Counted from the stretch's first letter, positions 53,077 to 63,020 are shown. The stretch: DNA of 64,000 bases from Pseudomonas taiwanensis (GCF_013393345.1 NZ_QJRF01000039.1:62001-126000), one strand, 5' to 3'. Notes: a model not told the origin generated them from the sequence alone. Numbers and translations: made by a program.

Positions 53077-54216
53077 ATGCCCACCGCCATTCCCGCAGAT
53101 TCCGTCGGCCTGGTCAGCCCCCAGGTGCAGCGCTTCAGCGAACCGCTGGCACTGGCCTGCGGCCGCAGCCTCGCCGACTACGAACTGGTCTATGAAACCT
53201 ACGGCGAGCTGAACGCCGACCACAGCAACGCAGTGCTGATCTGCCACGCGCTCTCCGGCCACCACCACGCTGCCGGTTACCACAGCATGGAAGACCGCAA
53301 GCCGGGCTGGTGGGACAGCTGCATCGGCCCGGGCAAGCCCATCGACACCCTGAAATTCTTCGTCGTCTGCCTGAACAATCTCGGTGGCTGCAACGGCTCG
53401 ACCGGCCCCTCCAGCACCAACCCGGCCACCGGCACCCCCTTCGGTGCCGACTTCCCGGTGATGACGGTGGAAGACTGGGTAAACAGCCAGGCGCGCCTCG
53501 CCGATGCCCTGGGCATTCAGCAATGGGCCGCCGTGGTAGGCGGCAGCCTGGGCGGCATGCAGGCCCTGCAATGGACCATCAGCTACCCGGACCGCGTGCG
53601 CCACTGCCTGGCCATCGCCTCGGCGCCCAAGCTCTCCGCGCAGAACATCGCCTTCAACGAGGTGGCGCGCCAGGCCATCCTCACCGACCCGGACTTCCAC
53701 GGCGGGCACTTCAAGGACCAGGGCGTGATCCCCAAGCGCGGCCTGATGCTGGCGCGCATGGTCGGCCACATCACCTACCTGTCGGACGACGCGATGGGTG
53801 AGAAATTCGGCCGAGGCCTGAAGAGCGAGAAGCTCAACTACGACTTCCACAGCGTGGAATTCCAGGTGGAAAGCTACCTGCGCTATCAGGGCGAAGAGTT
53901 CTCCGGGCGCTTCGACGCCAACACCTACCTGCTGATGACCAAGGCGCTGGATTACTTCGACCCGGCCGCCGCCCATGACGGCGACCTGGCCCGCACGCTG
54001 GCCGGCGCCAAGGCGGATTTCTGCGTGATGTCCTTCACCACCGACTGGCGCTTCTCCCCGGCCCGCTCGCGGGAAATCGTCGACGCCCTCATGGCGGCGC
54101 GGAAGAACGTCAACTACCTGGAAATCGATGCCCCCCAGGGCCACGATGCCTTCCTCATGCCGATTCCGCGCTACCTCCAGGCCTTCAGCAGCTACATGAA
54201 CAGGATTGCGGTGTAA
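53077..54216 (+). CDS. metX: Homoserine O-acyltransferase (succinyl type in Pseudomonas)
   Basis: A 379-residue alpha/beta-hydrolase-fold acyltransferase that activates homoserine for methionine synthesis. The nucleophile elbow is [14 protein letters not shown], the oxyanion region is [11 protein letters not shown], and [14 protein letters not shown] is a family signature. The catalytic Asp and His lie in [10 protein letters not shown] and [11 protein letters not shown]. Pseudomonas MetX enzymes are known to use succinyl-CoA although they belong to the MetX fold; this cannot be proved from the sequence read here. metW starts three bases after the stop. Confidence 0.94.
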   Translation: MPTAIPADSVGLVSPQVQRFSEPLALACGRSLADYELVYETYGELNADHSNAVLICHALSGHHHAAGYHSMEDRKPGWWDSCIGPGKPIDTLKFFVVCLNNLGGCNGSTGPSSTNPATGTPFGADFPVMTVEDWVNSQARLADALGIQQWAAVVGGSLGGMQALQWTISYPDRVRHCLAIASAPKLSAQNIAFNEVARQAILTDPDFHGGHFKDQGVIPKRGLMLARMVGHITYLSDDAMGEKFGRGLKSEKLNYDFHSVEFQVESYLRYQGEEFSGRFDANTYLLMTKALDYFDPAAAHDGDLARTLAGAKADFCVMSFTTDWRFSPARSREIVDALMAARKNVNYLEIDAPQGHDAFLMPIPRYLQAFSSYMNRIAV

Positions 54217-54219
54217 CCC

Positions 54220-54840
54220 ATGCGTGCCGACCTAGAAATCATCCAGGACTGGATTCCCGCCGGCAGCCGGGTGCTCGACCTCGGCTGCGGCCGTGGCGAG
54301 TTGCTGGCCTGGCTGCGCGACAACAAGCAGGTCAGCGGCTATGGCCTGGAGATCGATCCGGAAAACATCGCCCACTGCATCGACCGCGGCGTGAACGTGA
54401 TCGAACAGGACCTGGACAAGGGTCTGGGCAATTTCGCCAGCAACAGCTTCGACGTCGTGGTGATGACCCAGGCGCTGCAGGCCGTGCACTACCCCGACCG
54501 CATCCTCCAGGAAATGCTGCGGGTCGGTCGCGAATGCATCATCACCTTCCCCAACTTCGGTCACTGGCGCTGCCGCTGGTACCTGGCGCGCTACGGCCGT
54601 ATGCCCGTGTCGGAGTTCCTGCCCTACACCTGGTACAACACGCCGAACATCCACTTCTGCACCTTCAAGGACTTCGAGGCACTGTGCCGCGACATGCAGG
54701 TGAAAGTGCTCGACCGACTCGCCGTGGACAACGAGCACCGGCACAACCTGCCCAGCCGCGTTTGGCCTAATCTGTTGGGTGAGATCGGTATCTATCGCGT
54801 CAGCGGTCCGAGCCTGACGGATCACCGCGTCGCGGTCTGA
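54220..54840 (+). CDS. metW: MetW, methionine biosynthesis methyltransferase-fold protein
   Basis: A 206-residue class I SAM-methyltransferase-fold protein. Motif I is RVLDLGCGRGELLAWL and motif II is GYGLEIDPENIAHCIDRG. A MetW-specific segment is FPNFGHWRCRWYLARYGRMP. MetW acts with MetX to give full homoserine acyltransferase activity in several bacteria. The metX-metW adjacency is highly conserved. Confidence 0.95.
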   Translation: MRADLEIIQDWIPAGSRVLDLGCGRGELLAWLRDNKQVSGYGLEIDPENIAHCIDRGVNVIEQDLDKGLGNFASNSFDVVVMTQALQAVHYPDRILQEMLRVGRECIITFPNFGHWRCRWYLARYGRMPVSEFLPYTWYNTPNIHFCTFKDFEALCRDMQVKVLDRLAVDNEHRHNLPSRVWPNLLGEIGIYRVSGPSLTDHRVAV

Positions 54841-54858
54841 ATCAAAGGAGGCAAAACC

Positions 54859-55278
54859 ATGCGTCGTCTAGCCCTGTTCCTTTTCGCCCTTTGCCTGGCG
54901 CTGCCGGCAGCCGCTGAGCGCAAGCAGACCTTCGGCGACCTGGACGTGCACTACAACGCGTTCAACTCCAGTTTCCTGCAGCCGGACATCGCCGCCGCCG
55001 TGGGCCTGACCCGCAGCAAGACCCAGGGCGTGGTCAACGTGGCCGTGCTCAAGGCCGGCAAGGCCAGCACCGCGCAGGTCAGTGGCCAGGTGAAGAACCT
55101 GCTGGGCCAGGTCACGCCGCTGCAGTTCAAGCAGATCAGCGAGGGCGAGGCCATCTATTACCTCGCGCAGTTCCCCTTCAACGAGCGTGAAATGCTCAAT
55201 TTCACCCTCAACGTGCAACGCGGAGGCGAAGCCGCCCACAGCTTCAGCTTCGACCAGGAATTCTTCCCCGACGAATGA
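54859..55278 (+). CDS. DUF4426 domain-containing exported protein
   Basis: A 139-residue protein. A signal peptide ([16 protein letters not shown]) precedes a compact beta-rich domain with [40 protein letters not shown] and [12 protein letters not shown] at the end. The family function is unknown. AAAGGAGG sits about 8 bases before the ATG. Its stop overlaps the rdgB start. Confidence 0.9.
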   Translation: MRRLALFLFALCLALPAAAERKQTFGDLDVHYNAFNSSFLQPDIAAAVGLTRSKTQGVVNVAVLKAGKASTAQVSGQVKNLLGQVTPLQFKQISEGEAIYYLAQFPFNEREMLNFTLNVQRGGEAAHSFSFDQEFFPDE

Positions 55279-55868
55279 TGCCTTTCAACGAACTGGTGCT
55301 GGCCAGCCACAACGCCGGCAAACTCAAGGAACTCCAGGCCATGCTCGGCGACAGCGTGAAAGTGCGCTCCATCGCCGAGTTCAGCGACGTCGAGCCGGAA
55401 GAAACCGGCCTGTCCTTCGTTGAGAACGCCATCCTCAAGGCCCGCAACGCGGCCAGGGTATCCGGCCTGCCAGCACTGGCCGACGACTCCGGTCTGGCGG
55501 TGGATTTCCTCGGCGGCGCGCCGGGCATCTACTCGGCACGTTACGCCGATGGCAAGGGTGACGCGGCGAACAACGCCAAGCTGCTCGACGCCCTGCGCGA
55601 TGTCCCCGAAGCCGAGCGCGGCGCGCAGTTCATCTGCAGCCTGGCCCTGATGCGCCATGCCGATGACCCGCTGCCGATCCTCTGTGAAGGCATCTGGCGC
55701 GGCAGCATCCTGCTCGAAGCCCGTGGCGAGCACGGTTTCGGCTACGACCCGCTGTTCTGGGTTCCTGAATGCGGCTGCTCCAGCGCCGAACTGTCCCCCA
55801 TCGACAAGAACCAGCTCAGCCACCGCGCCCGTGCCATGGCCCTGCTCAAGCAGCGGCTGGGGATATGA
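55275..55868 (+). CDS. rdgB: dITP/XTP pyrophosphatase (RdgB/HAM1)
   Basis: A 197-residue house-cleaning nucleotide pyrophosphatase that removes ITP, dITP and XTP. Signatures are [18 protein letters not shown] (triphosphate loop), [20 protein letters not shown] with the metal-binding acidic residues, and [13 protein letters not shown] with the C-terminal SHRARA. Two adjacent ATGs (55275 and 55278) overlap the upstream stop; either could be used. It overlaps hemW at its end. Confidence 0.96.
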   Translation: MMPFNELVLASHNAGKLKELQAMLGDSVKVRSIAEFSDVEPEETGLSFVENAILKARNAARVSGLPALADDSGLAVDFLGGAPGIYSARYADGKGDAANNAKLLDALRDVPEAERGAQFICSLALMRHADDPLPILCEGIWRGSILLEARGEHGFGYDPLFWVPECGCSSAELSPIDKNQLSHRARAMALLKQRLGI

Positions 55869-57049
55869 AAAGCACGGCGTCGCACCCGGAGGCTGGAAAC
55901 CAGGCCATCGGTTTCCAGCTCCCGCCCCTGGCGCTCTATGTCCATATCCCCTGGTGCGTGCGCAAGTGCCCCTACTGCGACTTCAACTCCCATGCCGCCG
56001 GCTCCGAGCTGCCTGAAGAGGCCTATATCGATGCCCTGCTGGCGGACCTGGACCAGGACCTCGGACATGTCCACGGTCGCTCGCTGACGTCGATCTTCTT
56101 CGGTGGCGGCACGCCCAGCCTGTTCAGCGCCAATGCCATCGGCCGGTTGCTCGATGGCGTGGAGCAGCGGGTGCCCTTCGCCCGCGATATCGAGATCACC
56201 CTCGAGGCCAACCCCGGCACCTTCGAGCAGGCCAAGTTCGCCGCCTACCGGCAGCTCGGCATCAACCGCCTCTCGATTGGCGTGCAGAGTTTCCAGGAAG
56301 CCAAGCTGAAGGCCCTGGGGCGCATCCACAACGGCGACGAAGCCGTGCGCGCTGCGGACATGGCGCGCAAGGCCGGATTCGACAATTTCAACCTGGACCT
56401 GATGCACGGCCTGCCGGACCAGTCCATGGAAGATGCCCTCGAAGACCTGCGCACGGCCATCGCCCAGGGTCCGACGCATCTCTCCTGGTACCAGCTGACC
56501 ATGGAGCCGAATACTGTGTTCTGGAACCAGCCGCCGGAGCTGCCCGAGGACGACATCCTCTGGGACATCCAGGAGGCCGGCCAGGCACTGCTGGCCGAAC
56601 AGGGTTACGCGCAATACGAAGTGTCCGCCTATGCCCGCGACGGCCAACGCGCACGGCACAACCTCAACTACTGGAGCTTCGGCGACTTCCTTGGCATCGG
56701 CGCCGGCGCCCACGCCAAGATGAGCAGCCCGGAAGGCCGGATCATCCGCAGCTGGAAAACCCGCCTGCCGAAGGACTATCTGGATTCCGCCAAGCGCTTC
56801 CAGGCCGGCGAACGCCACCTCGACCACGACGAGCTGCCCTTCGAATTCCTCATGAACGTGCTGCGCCTCACGGACGGCGTGCCCGCAGACCTGTTCACTC
56901 AGCGCACCGGCATGCCGCTGGCCAGCCTGGCGGCAGCGCGCAGCGAAGCCGAGGCCCGTGGCCTGCTGCTGAAGGACCCGCAACGCCTGGTTGCCACCCA
57001 TGAAGGCCAGCTGTTCCTCAACGACCTGCTGCAGCATTTCCTACCTTGA
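55865..57049 (+). CDS. hemW: HemW, radical SAM heme chaperone
   Basis: A 394-residue radical SAM protein. The cluster-binding CxxxCxxC is in [17 protein letters not shown], then [11 protein letters not shown] and [31 protein letters not shown] and the C-terminal HemW domain ([19 protein letters not shown]) follow. Lack of the extra cysteine seen in HemN and the FNSH end of the motif favour HemW, a heme-binding chaperone, over coproporphyrinogen dehydrogenase. Overlaps the rdgB stop by four bases (ATGA). Confidence 0.95.
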   Translation: MKSTASHPEAGNQAIGFQLPPLALYVHIPWCVRKCPYCDFNSHAAGSELPEEAYIDALLADLDQDLGHVHGRSLTSIFFGGGTPSLFSANAIGRLLDGVEQRVPFARDIEITLEANPGTFEQAKFAAYRQLGINRLSIGVQSFQEAKLKALGRIHNGDEAVRAADMARKAGFDNFNLDLMHGLPDQSMEDALEDLRTAIAQGPTHLSWYQLTMEPNTVFWNQPPELPEDDILWDIQEAGQALLAEQGYAQYEVSAYARDGQRARHNLNYWSFGDFLGIGAGAHAKMSSPEGRIIRSWKTRLPKDYLDSAKRFQAGERHLDHDELPFEFLMNVLRLTDGVPADLFTQRTGMPLASLAAARSEAEARGLLLKDPQRLVATHEGQLFLNDLLQHFLP

Positions 57050-57109
57050 CGGGCGCACCACGGATTTGGAATCGTCTGCCCCCGAACCATTTCGCCAAGG
57101 ACCCTCTGG

Positions 57110-57433
57110 ATGGAAGTCGTACTGGATCTGATCGCCACCCTTTCGCGCTGGAGCCGTGGCCACCTGCACGATATCGCCCTGGCCATCATGGCCACCGTCC
57201 TGGTGCTGTTCGGGCCCGCGCTGAACGCCTGGGTACAACAGCGCATCGGTAGCCTCAACTTCCTCTTCCGCACCCTGCTCTTCGTGCTGCTCTGCGCGGT
57301 GGGCTACGGCCTGGCGATGATCTACCTGACGCCCTGGCTGGCCAAAGGGCTGGGCTACTTCAACAACTACACCCTGGCGCCCGTCCTGCTACTAGTCTTC
57401 TTCGTGATCGGCGTGATCGCCGATCGCAACTAG
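57110..57433 (+). CDS. DUF3392 family membrane protein
   Basis: A 107-residue integral membrane protein with three helices (IALAIMATVLVLFGPALNAW, FRTLLFVLLCAVGYGLAMIY, LAPVLLLVFFVIGVIA). No catalytic motif is visible and the family has no known function. It follows hemW by 60 bp after AAGGACC, and PAO1 PA0385 is in the same position. Confidence 0.88.
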   Translation: MEVVLDLIATLSRWSRGHLHDIALAIMATVLVLFGPALNAWVQQRIGSLNFLFRTLLFVLLCAVGYGLAMIYLTPWLAKGLGYFNNYTLAPVLLLVFFVIGVIADRN

Positions 57434-57472
57434 GATCGGCGGCTCCCGGCCGCCACCGCCGGGAGCATGCCC

Positions 57473-57727
57473 ATGAAACCGATCAAGCACCTCTACCTGC
57501 ACTTCCAGGACGGCCAGCGCCTGGCCCTGCGCTTTCCCCAGCAAACCGCCGACCCGGTGGAAGTGGCCAGGGGCTTGCGCCGCCAACTGGAGTCCCCTTT
57601 CCTCAGCATCGAGGTGGATGGCGACCTGCTGCTGATCCCACGGGAAAGCATCAAGTACATGCAGATCAGCCCCGCACCCCCGGCCCTGCCGGATGCGACG
57701 TTGACTGGGGCGGAGCTGATCAATTAG
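57473..57727 (+). CDS. Small hypothetical protein
   Basis: An 84-residue soluble protein, MKPIKHLYLHFQDGQRLALR at the start. It then has strands around SPFLSIEVDGDLLLIPRESI and KYMQISPAPP. I do not recognise the family. The second of two ATGs was chosen because GGGAG lies seven bases before it. It matches the position of the PAO1 hypothetical gene PA0384. Confidence 0.7.
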   Translation: MKPIKHLYLHFQDGQRLALRFPQQTADPVEVARGLRRQLESPFLSIEVDGDLLLIPRESIKYMQISPAPPALPDATLTGAELIN

Positions 57728-58196
57728 CGGCGCCTTCCGGATGGGTGGAGCACGCTTCGCCGCTCGGGGTCTGGAAAGACATCCGCTGGTGGATGTGAAA
57801 GACGACATCCACCCTTGTGGGAGCGAATTCATTCGCGAAAATGGGTTCGCAGCGAGCCGCCGGAAACTACCCTCTCCCCCGGCCCCTCTCCCAGAAGGAG
57901 AGGGGTGACTTTCGGCACACCGTCGACGCAGTCCTGTAGGGGCGAATTTATTGGCTGTGTCGGCATTACGTGTTGCAAGTAGCTGCACTGCCCATAGGAG
58001 CTGGCTTGCCAGCGAATGGCCCCGTTTCGCTAGCAAGCTAGCTCCTACAAGGCTCCTGGACCGATGACCGATCTCTGGCAACATCTAACGCAGACATAGC
58101 GAATTTATTCGCCAAGCAGGGCAAAGCCCTGCCCTGTAAGCGAATTCATTCGCGATTGAAATCGCTCCCACAGGGCTGTGGCGCCTGGAAGACGCC
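57728..58196. repeat. Repeat-packed intergenic region
   Basis: About 470 bp without a gene, filled with palindromic repeats. ACATCC-type arms occur near 57778-57818. A CCCCTCTCC/GGAGAGGGG hairpin lies near 57884-57905. A REPIN of the TAGGAGC class is at 57993-58049. Degenerate GCGAATTCATTCGC-type REPs are found near 57827, 57939, 58098 and 58138. It separates the DUF3392 operon from the convergent DUF1329 gene. Confidence 0.75.
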
Positions 58197-58204
58197 CATT
58201 AAAA

Positions 58205-58224
58205 AGCCGCCCCGAGGGGCGGCT
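58205..58224 (-). terminator. Terminator downstream of the DUF1329 gene
   Basis: Perfect 9-bp arms AGCCGCCCC and GGGGCGGCT with a 2-base loop. On the minus strand it is followed by TTTTTAAT and lies 23 bp after the stop codon. Confidence 0.9.
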
Positions 58225-58246
58225 GGGATGGCCAGGCAGGCCGGAA

Positions 58247-59593
58247 TCAGTTGCCTTCGCGCCGTAGCGCCTGGGGAGTGAAATCCCTCGGGCTGAGCGG
58301 GGCGTTGAAATCATACATGGGTTCGTTGTTGTCGAGACCGTCGACAAAGTAACGATCGCCCACGAAATCGTAGATGGTTTCCAGCGTACTGCCGAACATC
58401 GGTGCATCGTAGTAGCTGATCGGATGGCTTTCCTGCATGCCGCTCAGGTGTCCGTCCTTGTCATAAAGATCAACGGCCAGAATCTGCCAGCTGTCCTCGT
58501 CCAGGTAGAAACGACGCTTGGCGTAGGGATGGGTGAAGCCCTTGCGCAGGGTCGCTTCCACCACCCAGACACGATGCTGCTCATAACGCAGCAGGTCAGG
58601 ATTCACGTAGCTGGACTTGAGGACCTGCTCGTAGGGGATGCCCTTCTGGTGCACGGCGTAGCTGTTGTAGGGCACCAGCATTTCCTGCTTGCCGAGCAGC
58701 TGCCATTCGTAACGATCCGGCGCGCCGTTGTACGAGTCCACCACGTCGGCCGTGGCCAGGCCATTGGTGTCGGGCTGCAGGGTGTCGTACGCCAGCATCG
58801 GCAGACGACGGACACGCCGTTCGCCGCGATTGAAGCGCCAGGCCTTGCGGATCGACAGCACCTGGTCGAGGGTTTCCTGCACCACCAGCGCCGAACCGGA
58901 CAGCTTGGCCGGAGCGACGACGCGGTACTTGTAGAAGAACAGCGTGTTCTCCAGGTTGCCCGGGGTCATGCCGTCGCGGCCGTAGACGAAATAGATGTCC
59001 CGTTCCAGCTTGAGCAGGTTGTAGCTGCCGTTGGCCAGGACGGCGGCCTGGTTGGTGGTGAAGTGAATCTGCTCGCCGCGATAACGCAGGATATGGTTCC
59101 AGATGGCTTCCAGGCCGCTCGCCGGAATCGGGAAGGGAATGCCGGCCGCGGCGCCCTCGACGCCGTTGCCACCGGCGATCAGCGAACCGTTCACGGCATT
59201 CGAGCGGGTGGCGTCATAGATGCGCTGCGGCGCCGCAGCGCTGCGATGGGTCGGGAAGACCCGCAGCTTGTATTCCGGATGCTCCTGCAGCAGGGCCTTG
59301 TACCCCGGCGTCAGGATCTGCTCGTACTGGGCGAGGTTGCTGCCGTCAATGACGAAGCGCGGGGCCTCACCGGCATAGGGATCAGGGTGGTGCATGCCCG
59401 GCTGGTAGCCAGCCGGCGGGGTGGCCAGACCACCGTCCCAGGCCGGGATGGTGCCGGCGGCATTGCCGGCTCGCTCACCGCCGAGGGGCGTGAGGTCCTG
59501 CCCGAGACGGGCGGCCTGGGTAGCGTCGACTTTGGCCTGGGCTTGCAGGGCGCAGCCGGCCAGGAGCAGATATCCGAATGTTCTCAACAACAC
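58247..59593 (-). CDS. DUF1329 family exported protein
   Basis: A 448-residue protein with a short signal peptide (LLRTFGYLLLAGCALQAQA). A lipoprotein Cys is possible at LLAGC. Family segments are LTPLGGERAGNAAGTIPAWD, NHILRYRGEQIHF, RIYDATRSNA and YAKRRFYLDEDSWQILAVDL. The fold is related to outer-membrane lipoprotein-sorting proteins. DUF1329 genes often sit near RND exporters or fatty-acid degradation genes, but neither is here. It lies between the small gene at 57473 and trmB and is bordered by dense repeats. Confidence 0.88.
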   Translation of the reverse strand: MLLRTFGYLLLAGCALQAQAKVDATQAARLGQDLTPLGGERAGNAAGTIPAWDGGLATPPAGYQPGMHHPDPYAGEAPRFVIDGSNLAQYEQILTPGYKALLQEHPEYKLRVFPTHRSAAAPQRIYDATRSNAVNGSLIAGGNGVEGAAAGIPFPIPASGLEAIWNHILRYRGEQIHFTTNQAAVLANGSYNLLKLERDIYFVYGRDGMTPGNLENTLFFYKYRVVAPAKLSGSALVVQETLDQVLSIRKAWRFNRGERRVRRLPMLAYDTLQPDTNGLATADVVDSYNGAPDRYEWQLLGKQEMLVPYNSYAVHQKGIPYEQVLKSSYVNPDLLRYEQHRVWVVEATLRKGFTHPYAKRRFYLDEDSWQILAVDLYDKDGHLSGMQESHPISYYDAPMFGSTLETIYDFVGDRYFVDGLDNNEPMYDFNAPLSPRDFTPQALRREGN

Positions 59594-59744
59594 AGCCTTC
59601 TCCTCACGACGTAATGGGCATTACGTCGCTCTTATTCTTATGCCGCCCGCTCAATGGGCAGGCGTTGCTATCGTCGGATCAGGTGAGGTGCCGGGTTATC
59701 CCGGTCTAGTCAGGTGTATCGGTGCGCCGCTGGACGGCGCCCGA

Positions 59745-60464
59745 TCAATCGATGCGCTGGAACTTGAGATCCCAGACGCCATGGCCAAGACGCTCGCCGC
59801 GGCGCTCGAACTTGGTGATGGGGCGTTCTTCCGGGCGCGGAACGTAACGGCCGTCCTCGGCCAGGTTGCGGTAACCCGGCGCAACGCTCATGACTTCCAG
59901 CATGTGCTCGGCGTAATGCTCCCAGTCGGTGGCCATATGCAGCACACCGCCGACCTTGAGCTTCTGTCGTACCAATTCGGCGAACGCGAGCTGGACGATC
60001 CGCCGCTTGTGGTGACGGGACTTGTGCCAGGGATCGGGGAAGAACAGCAGCAGGCGGTCCAGGCTTGCATCCGCAACGCAGTCACGCAGCACTTCGAGCG
60101 CATCGCAGCTGTATACACGGATATTGGACAGGCCCTGGGTCATGGCGCCATTCAGCAGGGCGCCAACCCCCGGACGGTGAACTTCGACACCAATGAAATC
60201 CTGCTCGGGTGCGGCGGCAGCCATCTCCAGGGTGGCATGGCCCATGCCGAAGCCGATCTCGAAGGTACGCGGCGCACTGCGACCGAACAGGGCGTCGAAA
60301 TCCTGCGGACCGTCAGCCAGTTCCAGGCCGTACTTCGGCCAGCCCTGGTCGAGGCCACGCTGCTGGCCTTCGGTCATGCGCCCGGCACGCATCACGAAAC
60401 TCTTGATGGTGCGGTGGTGGCGCGTTTCGTCGGCGGCAGCCGGCGAGCCCTGTTCTTCAATCAT
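59745..60464 (-). CDS. trmB: tRNA (guanine-N7-)-methyltransferase
   Basis: A 239-residue SAM-dependent enzyme that makes m7G46 in tRNA. SAM motif I is [17 protein letters not shown]. The family-specific [20 protein letters not shown] carries the conserved Asp and catalytic region, and the C-terminal [20 protein letters not shown] is diagnostic. It follows thiG on the same strand with a repeat-bearing 217-bp gap. Confidence 0.96.
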   Translation of the reverse strand: MIEEQGSPAAADETRHHRTIKSFVMRAGRMTEGQQRGLDQGWPKYGLELADGPQDFDALFGRSAPRTFEIGFGMGHATLEMAAAAPEQDFIGVEVHRPGVGALLNGAMTQGLSNIRVYSCDALEVLRDCVADASLDRLLLFFPDPWHKSRHHKRRIVQLAFAELVRQKLKVGGVLHMATDWEHYAEHMLEVMSVAPGYRNLAEDGRYVPRPEERPITKFERRGERLGHGVWDLKFQRID

Positions 60465-60681
60465 GTTCGCGAAACCTGTAAATAAAATTCAGAACCTGCT
60501 CGATCTTGCGAGCTAGAACCATGCAAGGCAAAAACAGGTGAGGAAGCGGAGTTTACAGGCTGTAAATGAGCATTACTCGCTTCGCTCGCCCTTCGGGCCG
60601 CGCTAAAGCGCGTTAGCCGCAAGCGGCTTTCCGAGCCTGTTTTTAACGCCGCAGGGCCGACGCGCAGCTGATCGCGGATTC
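60465..60681. repeat. Intergenic repeat unit between thiG and trmB
   Basis: 217 bp without a gene. It contains GCGGAGTTTAC-AGG-CTGTAAATGAGCAT (60546-60573), the same core as at 33188-33214 inverted, followed by small palindromes GCCCTTCGGGCC and GCTAAAGCGCGTTAGC. It starts and ends with AAACAGGT / GAGCCTGTTTTT, which could fold as a long terminator-like stem. Confidence 0.6.
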
Positions 60682-61476
60682 TCAGCGGATCAGACCATCC
60701 AGCGGCGAGGACGCACTGGCGTAGAGTTTGCGCGGCATACGCCCGGCCAGGTAGGCGAGGCGACCGGCAACGATGGCGTGCTTCATGGCCTCGGCCATCA
60801 TCACGGGGTTCTGCGCGTGGGCGATGGCGGTGTTCATCAGCACGGCTTCGCAACCCAGTTCCATGGCGATGGTGGCGTCGGACGCAGTGCCGACACCGGC
60901 GTCGACCAGCACCGGAACCTTGGCTTCTTCGAGGATGATGCGCAGGTTCCAGGGGTTGCAGATACCCATGCCCGAGCCGATGAGGCCGGCCAAGGGCATC
61001 ACGGCGATGCAGCCCATCTCGGCCAGCTGGCGGGCGATGATGGGATCGTCGCTGGTGTAGACCATGACGTCGAAACCGTCCTTGACCAGCTGCTCAGCAG
61101 CCTTGAGGGTTTCGACGACGTTGGGGAAGAGGGTCTTCTGGTCAGCCAGGACTTCCAGCTTGACCAGGTTGTGGCCATCCAGCAGCTCACGGGCCAGGCG
61201 GCAGGTGCGCACGGCTTCCTCGGCGTTATAGCAGCCGGCGGTGTTCGGCAGGATGGTGTACTTGTCCGGCGAAATCACGTCCAGCAGGTTCGGTTCGCCC
61301 GGGTTCTGGCCGATGTTGGTGCGGCGCACAGCCACGGTGACGATCTCGGCGCCGGAAGCCTCGATGGCAACGCGGGTTTCTTCGAGGTCCTTGTACTTGC
61401 CGGTGCCCACCAGCAGACGCGATTCATAGGTGCGGCCCGCGAGGGTGAAGGGCTTGTCGATCGGCGTTTGGCTCAT
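60682..61476 (-). CDS. thiG: Thiazole synthase
   Basis: A 264-residue TIM-barrel enzyme making the thiazole phosphate of thiamine. The Schiff-base lysine is in [13 protein letters not shown]. Other landmarks are [36 protein letters not shown] and [20 protein letters not shown]. The start [10 protein letters not shown] follows AGGAGTCCAGC. thiS lies 88 bp upstream in the same direction. Confidence 0.97.
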   Translation of the reverse strand: MSQTPIDKPFTLAGRTYESRLLVGTGKYKDLEETRVAIEASGAEIVTVAVRRTNIGQNPGEPNLLDVISPDKYTILPNTAGCYNAEEAVRTCRLARELLDGHNLVKLEVLADQKTLFPNVVETLKAAEQLVKDGFDVMVYTSDDPIIARQLAEMGCIAVMPLAGLIGSGMGICNPWNLRIILEEAKVPVLVDAGVGTASDATIAMELGCEAVLMNTAIAHAQNPVMMAEAMKHAIVAGRLAYLAGRMPRKLYASASSPLDGLIR

Positions 61477-61564
61477 GCTGGACTCCTGGCGGGCAGAGGG
61501 AATTGCTTGATACGCGAAACAGGTGCTGCGGATGGTGCGGCTGGGCAGGTTGAAACCCGCTCTA

Positions 61565-61765
61565 CTAGCCGCCGCCGATGGCGTGGACCACCTCGATGCG
61601 GTCGCCTTCGCGCAGGGCGGTGGAGGCGTGCTGGCTGCGCGGCACGATATCGAGATTGAGTTCGACCGCGACGCGGCGGCCGGCGAGGTCCAGGCGGGAA
61701 ATGAGGTCCGCGACGGTCTGGCCATCGGGAAGCTCGAAGGATTCGCCGTTCAACTGAATGCGCAT
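61565..61765 (-). CDS. thiS: Sulfur carrier protein ThiS
   Basis: A 66-residue ubiquitin-fold sulfur carrier ending in the required Gly-Gly (VVHAIGGG; one more Gly precedes it). The body [20 protein letters not shown] is typical. It delivers sulfur as a thiocarboxylate to ThiG. No TPP riboswitch was recognised upstream. Confidence 0.95.
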   Translation of the reverse strand: MRIQLNGESFELPDGQTVADLISRLDLAGRRVAVELNLDIVPRSQHASTALREGDRIEVVHAIGGG

Positions 61766-61872
61766 GACGGATCAGTCACAACTGGAAAAGGGGACGGCAT
61801 TCTAGCCCGATAGCCGCGCGGCACCAAGGCAAAAGGGCGCCATTCGTCCCGCAATTTGACGCCACGGTCAAG

Positions 61873-62250
61873 TTAGCGACTCGCCAGGTTCCAGGCCGAG
61901 AGGCCCAGGCACAGCCAGCCAACCAGGAAGGCCAGGCCACCGAAGGGCGTGATGATGCCAAGCTTGCCGATTCCACTCAGGGTCAGCAGGTAGAGGCTGC
62001 CGGAGAACAGCAGGATACCGAGGGCGAAGAAGCCGCCCGCCAGGTTCACCAGTCGACCGGGAGCGTGCAGCGCCAGCAGGGCCACGCCGAACAGCGCCAG
62101 GGCGTGGATCAACTGGTAGTGGGTGCCGGTCTGGAACACCGTCAGGTACTCGGGCGTCAGCCTGCTTTTCAGCCCGTGGGCGGCAAAAGCGCCAAGGGCC
62201 ACCCCGGTGAAACCGGCGAATGCGGAAAGCAGCAGGAACAGACGCGCCAT
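61873..62250 (-). CDS. DUF423 family membrane protein
   Basis: A 125-residue protein with four helices: LFLLLSAFAGFTGVALGAFA, QLIHALALFGVALLALH, LAGGFFALGILLFSGSLYLL and FGGLAFLVGWLCLGLSAW. The AHGLK and GTHYQLIHALAL signatures are those of DUF423 (YgdD-like), function unknown. Upstream of thiS on the same strand; divergent from mtgA. Confidence 0.9.
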   Translation of the reverse strand: MARLFLLLSAFAGFTGVALGAFAAHGLKSRLTPEYLTVFQTGTHYQLIHALALFGVALLALHAPGRLVNLAGGFFALGILLFSGSLYLLTLSGIGKLGIITPFGGLAFLVGWLCLGLSAWNLASR

Positions 62251-62280
62251 GGGGACTCCAGACAGAGGAAGGACGGCCGC

Positions 62281-62286
62281 TATAAT
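62281..62286 (+). promoter_or_regulatory. -10 box for mtgA
   Basis: A perfect TATAAT 31 bases upstream of the mtgA ATG in the 66-bp divergent gap. No clear -35 hexamer was found. Confidence 0.45.
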
Positions 62287-62316
62287 GGCGCGCAAATTTC
62301 CCTGGGCCAAGCCAGC

Positions 62317-63009
62317 ATGTTCAGCACCATTCGCCGCCGCCTGTTCAAATTGCTGCTCTGGTTCGCGGCGGCGTCCGTGTTGCTGGTGATCCTGTTCCGT
62401 TGGGTGCCGCCGCCCGGCTCGATGCTGATGGTGGAGCGCAAGATCGAGTCGTGGATCGACGGCAAGCCGATCGACGTCAAGCGCGACTGGGTGTCCTGGG
62501 ATGAACTGCCGAATGATTTGAAGATCGCGGTAATCGCCGCCGAAGACCAGAAGTTTGCCGAGCACTGGGGCTTCGACATCCCGGCCATCCGCAAGGCCTT
62601 TGCGCACAACGAGCGCGGCGGTTCGGTCCGTGGCGCCAGCACCCTCAGCCAGCAAGTGGCGAAGAATCTATTCCTCTGGTCCGGCCGCAATTGGGTCCGC
62701 AAGGGTCTGGAAGTCTGGTTCACCGGCCTGATCGAATTGTTCTGGCCGAAGCACCGAATCCTCGAGGTCTACCTGAACAGCGTCGAGTGGGGCAACGGCG
62801 TGTTCGGCGCCGAAGCCGCAGCCCGCCAGCATTTCGGCGTCCATGCCACCCGCCTGTCCCGCCAGCAGGCAGCCTTGCTGGCGGCCGTTCTACCGAATCC
62901 GCGTAGATGGAGCCCTTCAAGGCCAAGCGGTTATGTCGCGACCCGCGCTGGCTGGATTCGCCGACAAATGAGTCAACTCGGCGGCAGCAGCTACCTGCAA
63001 CAACTCTGA
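62317..63009 (+). CDS. mtgA: Monofunctional biosynthetic peptidoglycan transglycosylase
   Basis: A 230-residue GT51 enzyme that polymerises lipid II glycan strands at the inner membrane. One N-terminal anchor (LLLWFAAASVLLVILF) precedes the catalytic domain. Motif 1 is AAEDQKFAEHWGFD with the catalytic Glu; motif 2 is RGASTLSQQVAKNLFLW; motif 3 includes KGLEVWFTGLIELFWPKHRI and LEVYLNSVEWGNGVFG. There is no transpeptidase domain, which distinguishes it from bifunctional PBPs. Confidence 0.96.
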   Translation: MFSTIRRRLFKLLLWFAAASVLLVILFRWVPPPGSMLMVERKIESWIDGKPIDVKRDWVSWDELPNDLKIAVIAAEDQKFAEHWGFDIPAIRKAFAHNERGGSVRGASTLSQQVAKNLFLWSGRNWVRKGLEVWFTGLIELFWPKHRILEVYLNSVEWGNGVFGAEAAARQHFGVHATRLSRQQAALLAAVLPNPRRWSPSRPSGYVATRAGWIRRQMSQLGGSSYLQQL

Positions 63010-63020
63010 GGCCGGACCAG

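Noticed and set aside
61766-61872. Looked for a TPP riboswitch upstream of thiS.
   Set aside because: The 107-bp gap lacks the CUGAGA and ACCUGA-type conserved segments, so no riboswitch is claimed.
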